The notes under the pieces were generated by a model. That model was not told the DNA's origin. It saw only the letters and a list, made by a program, of their open reading frames with translations, and did no database searches. A DNA stretch of 12,644 nucleotides, taken from positions 1-12,644 of the forward strand of contig VGGT01000027.1 of the NCBI GenBank assembly GCA_016868485.1. Direction: 5' to 3'. The stretch is from Bacteroidota bacterium. GTDB lineage: Bacteria > Bacteroidota > Bacteroidia > UBA7662. This document shows, piece by piece, positions 6,533-12,644 of the stretch. How positions within the stretch are numbered: the first letter of the stretch is position 1; each line of letters starts with the position of its first letter. A program made the position numbers and the translations under genes.

Positions 6533-7864
6533 CTACTTCCGCAACAACCACAGTTGCGGGTCGACCTTGGTGGTACCCTTCCAAATCTGCAGCTGCAGTT
6601 CCGTTTTTTCTTCCTCAGCATCGGTATATACCAGGCCGATCGGTTGCCCGGTCGTTACCCGATCGCCCTTGGCCACCACCACCCGATCCAGGTGGGCATA
6701 CACCGAAAGGTACTGCCCGTGGCGAACAATTACGGTTTTCTGCATCCCCGGTACCGAAACCACGGCCGTTACTTCACCTTTAAACACCACTTTGGCCTCC
6801 GAACCCGGATTGGTGCGGATGCTGATGCCGTCGTTGCGCACGGTAACCTGACTCAATACCGGATGGGGATGGTCGCCGAATGATTCTGAAATAAACCCAC
6901 GGGCAACCGGCCAGGGCAGCCGTCCTCGGTTGGCCTCAAAATCCAACCCCAAGGCACGTGCTTCGGGGGTCAAGGTAAAAACTTCGGCCGAACCCGCAGA
7001 AGGCGATGGGGGGGGCACCGCCTTCCCTTCACTCCGCAGCCGATCTTCCTCTGCTTTGCGGGCCAACTCCAATTCGCGGCGTATGATGGCCTCGATCGAC
7101 TTCTGCAACTCCCGACGGGCCGCTTCCTTTTCACGCAACTTTCGCCTCAAGGTTTTCTCATCCTGTTGCAGGCGGCGCACGAGCTCACCCGTACGCGCGC
7201 TTTCGCCCGCCAAAAGGTTGCGTTGCTCCTCCTCCTTGTCTAAAATCCCCTTTTTCTCATCCGCAACCCGACCTAAATCTTGTCGGTGCCGGGTCAGCGA
7301 GGCCCGTACCATTTCGATCATTTCACCCTGCGTTTTGCGGTGTGTTTGGTATTGCCGCAGGTACTGTAAACGGCGAAAAGCCTGATTCAGATGGTCCGAT
7401 GATAAGATCAGCATCCAATCGGGGTAGGCATTCATCCGCTTTTGGGCCACCCGAAGCATTTTCGCATATTCGATACGCAGACGCTGGAGATCACGTTCCA
7501 ATGCCGCCACAATCGAGCGGGTTTGCTCCATTTCCCGATTCAGAAGAGAGACCTCCTGCTCGTAATTATTGATGACTTTGTTGCGCACTTCCACCTGCCG
7601 CTTGAGGGTCACCAACTGATTCACCGAACTTTTGCGCTGCCGCTCCACTTTTTCGAGTTCTTGACGCGTAAAATTGATTTCCTCGAGCAATTCGTTGCGC
7701 TGCTGTTCTAAACGAGTGCGGTCCGGTTTCTGCGTTTGGGCCCACCCGTTAAGCGCCATTAACCCTGCCGATAAGCCCAACACGCCCCATAGGGCCCACA
7801 GAGCCCAATGACGAACCCAGGCAATACGCCCATCAAAAACAGAGCGGAGGCTTGACTTAAGCAT
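6533..7864 (-). CDS. EnvC-like murein hydrolase activator (coiled coil plus degenerate LytM/M23 domain)
   Basis: Periplasmic protein of 443 residues, likely to activate peptidoglycan amidases during cell separation. A signal sequence (about 17-43, Trp-rich hydrophobic core ending NGWAQ) is followed by a long coiled coil (about 46-278, rich in Glu/Arg/Lys/Gln/Leu), a Pro/Ser linker (282-292) and a LytM domain (about 316-440). The zinc ligands of active M23 enzymes are mostly gone: the first His and the Asp of HxGxD are Asn344 and Ser348 in RNDGISI, and the final HxH is Glu422 and Gln424 in ELQLQIW. Only His391 (YAHLD) remains. This is the pattern of EnvC, which binds amidases instead of cutting. 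The ATG at 7864 is the only start that retains the signal peptide. It follows the DUF4292 gene by 47 bases. Confidence 0.9.
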   Translation of the reverse strand: MLKSSLRSVFDGRIAWVRHWALWALWGVLGLSAGLMALNGWAQTQKPDRTRLEQQRNELLEEINFTRQELEKVERQRKSSVNQLVTLKRQVEVRNKVINNYEQEVSLLNREMEQTRSIVAALERDLQRLRIEYAKMLRVAQKRMNAYPDWMLILSSDHLNQAFRRLQYLRQYQTHRKTQGEMIEMVRASLTRHRQDLGRVADEKKGILDKEEEQRNLLAGESARTGELVRRLQQDEKTLRRKLREKEAARRELQKSIEAIIRRELELARKAEEDRLRSEGKAVPPPSPSAGSAEVFTLTPEARALGLDFEANRGRLPWPVARGFISESFGDHPHPVLSQVTVRNDGISIRTNPGSEAKVVFKGEVTAVVSVPGMQKTVIVRHGQYLSVYAHLDRVVVAKGDRVTTGQPIGLVYTDAEEEKTELQLQIWKGTTKVDPQLWLLRK

Positions 7865-7911
7865 ATTTATAAATGGAAAGGGGAATAATACGCCATTTGG
7901 CCATCAGAAAA

Positions 7912-8694
7912 TCAAGGCATGCGCCGGTAACCCGATGGGATGCTAAAGGGGTATTCTTGCGCCTGTTCCGCCACAATTTTCGAAAAAGAAAGCTCAAGTT
8001 CAGTCGCCTTTTGGGTTTTTGAGGCTGTGGGTAGGGCACGTAGAATCAAACGCTCGGGGGCCCGACGATCGCCAATGGGCATCCAGGCTTGGTAATTGAC
8101 TTCGAGACGACCTTCACTGCCCGCCAGGGATAAGCTGTGCGGACGAAAATTCACGGTATCGGCCTTCAGATCATACGTTACCCTACCCACGCTGCCCGAC
8201 ATAAGTCCTGGCACCTCAGGCGAAAACTGAAAGGCCACGGTGCGCAATCCACCAACCACGCCAAGCAACAATTCATGCAGCATGCGCGGATCCACAGGGG
8301 TCCCCGCCATTTCACTGAGCACGGCCATCGAATAACTGCCAAACTCACGGTTCAGGCGGTTCACGAACTGAAGGCTGTCGCGCGTTATGCGTACCCTAAA
8401 CGCCTCCACCCCCAGCATAGGCTTCAGGCTAATCCACAAGATGCTGTCGCGCTGCATGCGCATTTGAAAAGCAGACTCCATGCGGCGGCCATCCAACACC
8501 AAGCCGATTTGTCCGGTCGCCGACCAGGAGGCTGATTCAAAATCGCGCATTGATAGTTGATTCAGCAAGCTGAATGCGGCTGAACTACCACCATGAGGAA
8601 CGCTGTTTATTGCCTGAGGCTGTCGCTGGCGCAGCCCGACACAACCCGTAAGGGCGAGATAGACGCAGACCAGGCACAACAAGCCCCTATTCAT
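7912..8694 (-). CDS. DUF4292-family lipoprotein, possibly LolB-like
   Basis: Predicted outer-membrane lipoprotein of 260 residues. The frame continues upstream of 8694, but the ATG at 8694 begins an ideal lipoprotein signal (LALTGC, Cys18) and overlaps the TPR stop in ATGAATAG (8-base overlap), indicating translational coupling. Family signs: DSILWISLKPMLGVEAFRV (83-101), then ITRDSLQFVNRL, a GTPVDPRMLHELLLG stretch (131-145), a beta-rich middle and C-terminal YPFSIPSGYRRM. No acidic surface-export signal follows the Cys, so it probably faces the periplasm. The alternation of short beta strands and the G-x-P-[VI]-x4-L-x3-[LI]-LG stretch resemble LolB, the outer-membrane lipoprotein acceptor; this is inference. 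The TPR-DUF4292-M23 order is conserved in Bacteroidota, as I know it. The exact function is unknown to me. Confidence 0.88.
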   Translation of the reverse strand: MNRGLLCLVCVYLALTGCVGLRQRQPQAINSVPHGGSSAAFSLLNQLSMRDFESASWSATGQIGLVLDGRRMESAFQMRMQRDSILWISLKPMLGVEAFRVRITRDSLQFVNRLNREFGSYSMAVLSEMAGTPVDPRMLHELLLGVVGGLRTVAFQFSPEVPGLMSGSVGRVTYDLKADTVNFRPHSLSLAGSEGRLEVNYQAWMPIGDRRAPERLILRALPTASKTQKATELELSFSKIVAEQAQEYPFSIPSGYRRMP

Positions 8695-10525
8695 ACAACT
8701 TTCCCTCGCTGATTTTTCGGGGTAAAAACTCAGAGGTCTCACCACCAACCGCTTGTGCACGATTCCAAGAAGAAAGAGCCGCCGCTGAATCGCCCAACCT
8801 ATAGAGAATATCACCCAAATGTTCATGCAAGGTGGCGCTTCCCGCACCATCGCCTGAGGCTTTAAGCGCCTTTTCTATGTATGTATGGGCCTCTGAATAG
8901 CGCTTCAGCCGATACAAAATCCAGCCATAGGTATCGAGATACGAGGCGCTTCCCGGTTCCAGTTCCAAAGTACGGCGCGACAATTCCTCTGCCCGCTGGA
9001 GTTTATCGCCCCTTAGACTGAGGTAGTAGGCGTAGTTGTTCATCGCCAAGGTATAATCGGGTCGCACTTTCAACGCTTTCTCGAATGATTCATCGCTGCG
9101 CACATAATCCTTCATCTCGTGGTAGAGGTCGCCCAGCGAGGAATGCATTTGCGCGGCCAATTCGGGGTTGCCGCTGATCATCGAAACGCCCGATTTATAA
9201 TTCCGTATGGCCTCCTCACTTTGCTTCAGTTGCTGTGCAGCCATTCCCGCCAGGTAATAAGGAATCGGTTGGTTGGGGAACAAATCCTGTGCCCGTCGCG
9301 CTTCGGAGATGAGTGTGGGGTAGCGCGACAAATTATAAAGGCTTAGAAGGTACTGCTGCCATACACTGTATTTTTGTCCGACCCCGTCGAGGGCAATGCA
9401 GCGGGTGTAGGCTTCCACAGCTTGTTCGTGCATATTTCGGTTGAAGGCGATCTCCGCCCGCACATTCCAAGCAGCCGACGACTCAGGATTGGCGTGCAGC
9501 ATGCCTTCAGTTAAGCGTTCCGCAGCGGAGAGCGAGGCTGTATCACCCCCACCCCCTGCCGCTTTGGAGCCTTCTGAGAGGAGGCTCACAATGATTTGAA
9601 TCTGTAGGTCTTGGTCAACTTCATCCAAAAAGAAGCCCTGTTCAAGTAAGCGGCGTGCTTCCGAAGGGTTTTTCAGCACCCGCTGCACATCCGCCATAGC
9701 TAAGTAGGCCTTTCCGTTGCGCGGTTCAAGCTCCATGGCTTTGCGGAAGGCCTCTTGGGCCGACTTCACATCGCCTTGCTGAAAGGCGAGCTGCCCAAAA
9801 TACATCCACAAATCGGCACGCATAGGCATGGCCAGGCAGAGATTGCGGATTTCCATCAGGGCTTTATCAGGTTTATTTTGCGCCTGCCAATATTGCCGCT
9901 TGGCTTCAGACACCTCCGGAGTAATGCCAACCTGCTTCTCCAATTGCTGCAAGGTCTTGATGGCCTCATCGTATTGACGCAAGGCCGCCTGCTGAGCAGC
10001 CAATTCCAAGCCCAGCTCATCGACAGGCTGTCCGGGCATCTGCCGCAAACGGATGATCCATTCTATGGCTTTAGAAGACCTCCCCTTTTGGGTCGCCACA
10101 TCAATACCCACCCTCAGATGCCAAGGGTTTTCGGGTTGCAGCTCAATGGCCTCCTCGATCAAAGTTATGGCCTCCTCTACTTGCTCATTCAAGGTGAGCA
10201 TGCGGGCCACTTCCACACGAGCCTGTGCATTGGTGGGGTCGAGTTTGATGATTTCTCTAAAATGTTGCTCCGATTGCTTGCTGTTACCCGCCAATTTCTC
10301 GCGCAGTGCATCGAAAAACAAACGATCCACCCGTTGTCGCTGATCTTCGTTGAGTTCAGCTGCCGCGGCCGATTTAACCCGACCACCCACGGATTTCTCT
10401 GTTTTTGTTTTACCTTTCTTATTTTTTCCGCCAGGGCTTTGGGCCAAAACGAACGACCCTGAACAGAGAAACAGGACCATCATCAGAAGGGATGAGCGAC
10501 GCGAAAAGAGTCTTGGCATGGGCAT
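8687..10525 (-). CDS. Secreted tetratricopeptide-repeat protein
   Basis: 612-residue exported TPR protein, probably a periplasmic scaffold. A signal peptide occupies about 1-28 (RRSS, then LLMMVLFLCSGSFVLA, cleavage before Gln29). A short Lys/Gly-rich low-complexity segment (31-50) follows. TPR helices run through most of the rest; clear units include 83-99 (EQHFREIIKLDPTNA), 114-134 (EEAITLIEEAIELQPEN), 253-270 (AQEAFRKAMELEPRN), 364-382, 435-450, 474-490 (FEKALKVRPD) and 509-525. The C-terminal TLHEHLGDILYRLGDSAAA unit is typical of the Bacteroidota proteins in this synteny. A Gly/Ser insert (320-332) interrupts one repeat. It has no catalytic motif. Start: ATG 10525, 14 bases after the nucleotidyltransferase gene; the in-frame ATG at 10519 would also keep the signal peptide. 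It overlaps the DUF4292 start by 8 bases, so the two are probably co-translated. Confidence 0.9.
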   Translation of the reverse strand: MPMPRLFSRRSSLLMMVLFLCSGSFVLAQSPGGKNKKGKTKTEKSVGGRVKSAAAAELNEDQRQRVDRLFFDALREKLAGNSKQSEQHFREIIKLDPTNAQARVEVARMLTLNEQVEEAITLIEEAIELQPENPWHLRVGIDVATQKGRSSKAIEWIIRLRQMPGQPVDELGLELAAQQAALRQYDEAIKTLQQLEKQVGITPEVSEAKRQYWQAQNKPDKALMEIRNLCLAMPMRADLWMYFGQLAFQQGDVKSAQEAFRKAMELEPRNGKAYLAMADVQRVLKNPSEARRLLEQGFFLDEVDQDLQIQIIVSLLSEGSKAAGGGGDTASLSAAERLTEGMLHANPESSAAWNVRAEIAFNRNMHEQAVEAYTRCIALDGVGQKYSVWQQYLLSLYNLSRYPTLISEARRAQDLFPNQPIPYYLAGMAAQQLKQSEEAIRNYKSGVSMISGNPELAAQMHSSLGDLYHEMKDYVRSDESFEKALKVRPDYTLAMNNYAYYLSLRGDKLQRAEELSRRTLELEPGSASYLDTYGWILYRLKRYSEAHTYIEKALKASGDGAGSATLHEHLGDILYRLGDSAAALSSWNRAQAVGGETSEFLPRKISEGKLYE

Positions 10526-10539
10526 CTGAGGCGTGTGGT

Positions 10540-11547
10540 TTACAGTTCGATCTGGTTAAAGTCGCCCAAACTCAATTGCTTGGCCGTTCCCTCCACGCGT
10601 GCCTCAGATCCGACCATACTGTTCTCTAAATGGGCATTGTGAATGAGGGCACGTTCTTGTATGATGCAGTTTTTGAGACGGCTGGCCTCCACTATGCTGC
10701 CGGCGCCCATAGATACGTGAGGACCCACCACGGAGTCGGTGATGCGTACACCCGCCCCCAGGTAACAGGGAGGAATGACTACGCTGCGGATTAATTCGAC
10801 CTGATCGGAAGAACCATTGTGGTCGCCTAAGTATTCGAGGTATCTTTGGTTGGTATACACTGTCGCGTCTTTGTTGCCGCAGTCGAGCCATTCATCCACG
10901 GCGCCAGGGTAAAACGCAACACCCTGCTCTTTCATACGTTCGAGCGCACTGGTGAGCTGATATTCACCCTTATCTCGGATGTCGTTGTCGATGAGGTATT
11001 GCAGCTCACGGTGCAGCCGCTCGCCGTCGCGGAAGTAGTAAATGCCAATAATGGCTAAATCCGATACGAAATCCATAGGTTTTTCATGGAATTCAGTGAT
11101 ATGACCTTCAGAACCTATTTTGACCACTCCGAAGGGCCTGGGATCCTCAACCCGATTCACCCAGATGATTCCCTCCCGTTCAATATCGAGGGTGAAGTTG
11201 GCCTTGAAGAGGGTGTCGGCGAAAGCCACTACCACAGGGCCCTTTAGGGCTGTGCGGGCGCACAATATGGCGTGTGCCGTCCCTAAAGCCTCTTCTTGAT
11301 AATGGATGCTTCCCTGAGCGCCCTGCCGCTCCGCCATAGCCATAAGTTGCTGTTCGGTGCGTGCGCCAAAAGCCGGTGAGATGATGAAAGCGATTTCTTG
11401 AACTTTGGTGCCGCAAACGCGCACAATATCCTCTACCAAACGTTCAACAATGGGTTTTCCGGCGATGGGGATGAGTGGTTTGGCCAGAGTGAGGGTATGG
11501 GGGCGCATGCGCTTGCCCATTCCTGCCATGGGTATAATGATGTTCAT
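10540..11547 (-). CDS. Sugar-1-phosphate nucleotidyltransferase with left-handed beta-helix tail
   Basis: Cytosolic enzyme expected to join a sugar-1-phosphate to an NTP, giving a nucleotide sugar and pyrophosphate. The 335 residues comprise an N-terminal Rossmann-like transferase domain (about 1-235) with GMGKRMRPHT (9-18) and KPLIP (23-27), the nucleotide-binding loop and catalytic Lys. Also seen are Asp111 in FADTLF (metal-binding Asp, Ala in place of the usual Gly), EFHEKP (152-157) and DEWLDCGNK (218-226). Hexapeptide-like repeats (about 255-320) follow, but no acetyltransferase active site can be identified, so I do not call it GlmU. Substrates are unresolved: glucose-1-phosphate with dTTP or UTP is the family default. 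First gene of the five-gene run. Its ATG (11547) has no Shine-Dalgarno sequence; a TATTTTCG 25 bases upstream matches the -7 consensus with one mismatch. Confidence 0.88.
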   Translation of the reverse strand: MNIIIPMAGMGKRMRPHTLTLAKPLIPIAGKPIVERLVEDIVRVCGTKVQEIAFIISPAFGARTEQQLMAMAERQGAQGSIHYQEEALGTAHAILCARTALKGPVVVAFADTLFKANFTLDIEREGIIWVNRVEDPRPFGVVKIGSEGHITEFHEKPMDFVSDLAIIGIYYFRDGERLHRELQYLIDNDIRDKGEYQLTSALERMKEQGVAFYPGAVDEWLDCGNKDATVYTNQRYLEYLGDHNGSSDQVELIRSVVIPPCYLGAGVRITDSVVGPHVSMGAGSIVEASRLKNCIIQERALIHNAHLENSMVGSEARVEGTAKQLSLGDFNQIEL

Positions 11548-11656
11548 AAGGCTTTGGTGCTTTGCGAAAAGGCGAAAATAAGGAATTTTCGATGAGCTTG
11601 GGGAAGATCAGGCGGAGGCCGTGGAATACTGTTGTTGTGTAAAGTTTCCGAAAAGT

Positions 11657-11688
11657 TTTGGTTTGTTGGATTTTTTTGAGTAATTTTG
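11657..11688 (+). promoter_or_regulatory. Canonical Bacteroidota promoter for the FISUMP gene
   Basis: A TTTG at 11657-11660, a 20-base spacer and TAATTTTG at 11681-11688 match the Bacteroidota sigma consensus (TTTG, N19-21, TAnnTTTG) at both elements and in spacing. Transcription would begin near 11694-11696, giving a leader of about 50 bases to the ATG at 11747, most of it the 15-bp tandem duplication. Confidence 0.65.
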
Positions 11689-11715
11689 AGACTCTCTAAA
11701 AAATCGCATCCTTAA

Positions 11716-11745
11716 CATTTAAAAATCACCCATTTAAAAATCACC
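11716..11745 (+). repeat. 15-bp perfect tandem duplication touching the FISUMP start codon
   Basis: CATTTAAAAATCACC occurs twice, at 11716-11730 and 11731-11745, without a mismatch. The next bases, CATGG, repeat the first three bases of the unit, so the ATG at 11747 sits where a third copy would begin. The unit is A-rich, as favoured in Bacteroidota leaders that lack Shine-Dalgarno sites, and an in-frame TAA at 11735-11737 rules out an earlier start. Confidence 0.88.
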
Positions 11746-11746
11746 C

Positions 11747-12644
11747 ATGGAGAAAATACAATACTATCCTTTGCGGCATTCTAATGCCCTTGTTGCGCTG
11801 AAAGCAGCCTTTCTGTTCTTGTTTTTGAGTGCATCCGTTTTCACAGAGATGCAAGCGAGTGAACTGCCAAAAGCGTCGTCCGCTCATCGCGCATTCGAAC
11901 CCATATTGAATAAACCAAATGGGTTGCCCGAAGAATTAATCGGATGTTTTCCTGTCTTAAGCACTACCGCCGCTACGGGTATTGGGGCCAGTAGTGCCAC
12001 AACGGGAGGAAATATTACGGACGATGGTGGGTCGAGCATCACCGCCCGCGGTGTGGCCTACGGTACGAGCCCCGAACCACTCATCCACACGTCCTCATTC
12101 ACCAGCGATGGAAACGGAACGGGCGTTTTCACCAGCACGCTTACGGGCCTCACGTCATCGACCGTGTATTTTGTACGGGCCTATGCCACGAACTCTGTGG
12201 GCACGGCTTACGGCAATGACGTGAGCTTCACGACGCTCTCAGCCGCCCCAGCTTTCACCTGTGGAACTTCTGCGGTATCGGATGTAGACAATAACACCTA
12301 CAACACGGTACAGATTGGGACCCAGTGTTGGACACAGAGCAACCTCAAGGTGAGTAAGTATAGGAATGGGGATAATATTTCAAACATCACAGACAATATC
12401 GCATGGTCACAGACCAGCACAGGGGCTTGGTGCAACTACAACAATAGTTCGGCGAATGACGCTCTGTATGGCAAGCTTTACAATTGGTATACGGTGAATG
12501 ATTCAAGGGGATTATGTCCAACGGGCTGGCATGTGCCATCGGATGCGGAATGGACGACCCTCACCGACTTCTTAGGCGGAGCATCCGTAGCAGGCGGTAA
12601 GATGAAGAGCACCGCCACCCAACCCACCCCTGGAGGTTGGAATT
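11747..12644 (+). CDS. Secreted FISUMP-domain protein, 3'-truncated by the window edge
   Basis: About 299 codons are present with no stop before the window ends. A signal peptide (about 1-37; hydrophobic LVALKAAFLFLFLSASVF, cleavage near MQA) is followed by a linker. Then comes one Ser/Thr/Gly-rich beta-sandwich repeat of the Ig/fibronectin-III-like kind (about 68-163, ending FVRAYATNSVGTAYGNDVSFTT). A FISUMP domain (Fibrobacter succinogenes major paralogous domain) starts near 172 with DVDNNTYNTVQIGTQCW. Its hallmarks YGKLYNWYTV (241-250), RGLCPTGWHVPSDAEWT (254-270) and a GGKMKS segment (283-288) are all seen. Cys172, Cys194, Cys229 and Cys257 could form disulfides. FISUMP proteins are surface or secreted proteins in Bacteroidota and Fibrobacteres; their ligands are mostly unknown. 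A type IX secretion signal, if present, would be at the missing C-terminus. The start is fixed by an in-frame TAA just upstream and by a good promoter. Confidence 0.92.
   Translation, partial: MEKIQYYPLRHSNALVALKAAFLFLFLSASVFTEMQASELPKASSAHRAFEPILNKPNGLPEELIGCFPVLSTTAATGIGASSATTGGNITDDGGSSITARGVAYGTSPEPLIHTSSFTSDGNGTGVFTSTLTGLTSSTVYFVRAYATNSVGTAYGNDVSFTTLSAAPAFTCGTSAVSDVDNNTYNTVQIGTQCWTQSNLKVSKYRNGDNISNITDNIAWSQTSTGAWCNYNNSSANDALYGKLYNWYTVNDSRGLCPTGWHVPSDAEWTTLTDFLGGASVAGGKMKSTATQPTPGGWN

Noticed and set aside
6019..6783. 254-codon plus-strand frame opposite the M1 and M23 genes
   Set aside because: It lies antisense to two genes with strong motifs, spans their junction and has no coherent protein features.
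10540..11547. Calling the nucleotidyltransferase GlmU or RmlA
   Set aside because: The beta-helix tail is too short and lacks a recognisable acetyltransferase site for GlmU, while RmlA-type enzymes usually lack such a tail; substrates cannot be decided from motifs.
11982..12224. 80-codon plus-strand open frame
   Set aside because: It is a frame shadow of the FISUMP gene, whose +11747 frame carries a signal peptide and domain hallmarks.

Overview
This is chromosomal DNA, most likely from a member of the Bacteroidota (a Flavobacteriales/Cryomorphaceae-like, probably aquatic lineage; the exact taxon is inferred). The evidence is: a DUF4292 lipoprotein gene between a TPR gene and an EnvC-like M23 gene, which is a Bacteroidota arrangement; a secreted FISUMP-domain protein; exact TAnnTTTG (-7) promoter elements; no clear Shine-Dalgarno sequences at the starts; and a Brp/Blh carotene-cleaving enzyme of the kind found beside rhodopsin genes in marine flavobacteria. 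GC content looks close to 50%.

Layout. (1) 1-1216: the 3' part of a blh gene (+) converges on tadA (-). Their stop-to-stop junction is a roughly 46-bp tandem repeat that contains both gene ends. (2) 1217-1576: a 360-base gap between divergent tadA and aspS. About half of it is a ten-unit, 19-20 bp tandem array that runs to the base before the aspS start codon. (3) 1577-4588: aspS and gmd (+), separated by 123 bases holding an inverted repeat and a promoter for gmd. (4) 4615-11547: a five-gene minus-strand run, transcribed in the order sugar-phosphate nucleotidyltransferase, TPR protein, DUF4292 lipoprotein, EnvC-like degenerate LytM protein, M1 aminopeptidase lipoprotein. Spacings of 14, -8, 47 and 40 bases suggest one operon. 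(5) 11548-12644: a promoter region with a canonical Bacteroidota promoter, a 15-bp tandem duplication touching the start codon, and the 5' part of a secreted FISUMP protein gene that runs off the window.

How the genes work together. The minus-strand operon looks like a cell-envelope module: sugar-nucleotide supply, a periplasmic TPR scaffold, a lipoprotein that may be LolB-like, a probable amidase activator for septal peptidoglycan splitting, and a lipid-anchored peptidase. gmd supplies a GDP-deoxysugar precursor for surface glycans, but no GDP-fucose synthase lies beside it. tadA and aspS are translation housekeeping genes. Blh makes retinal from beta-carotene, so a rhodopsin and/or carotenoid genes may lie just upstream of the window.

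I see no phage, transposon, CRISPR, toxin or defence system. The least ordinary feature is the repeated placement of short tandem repeats exactly at gene boundaries: three arrays, at the stops of blh and tadA, the start of aspS and the start of the FISUMP gene.
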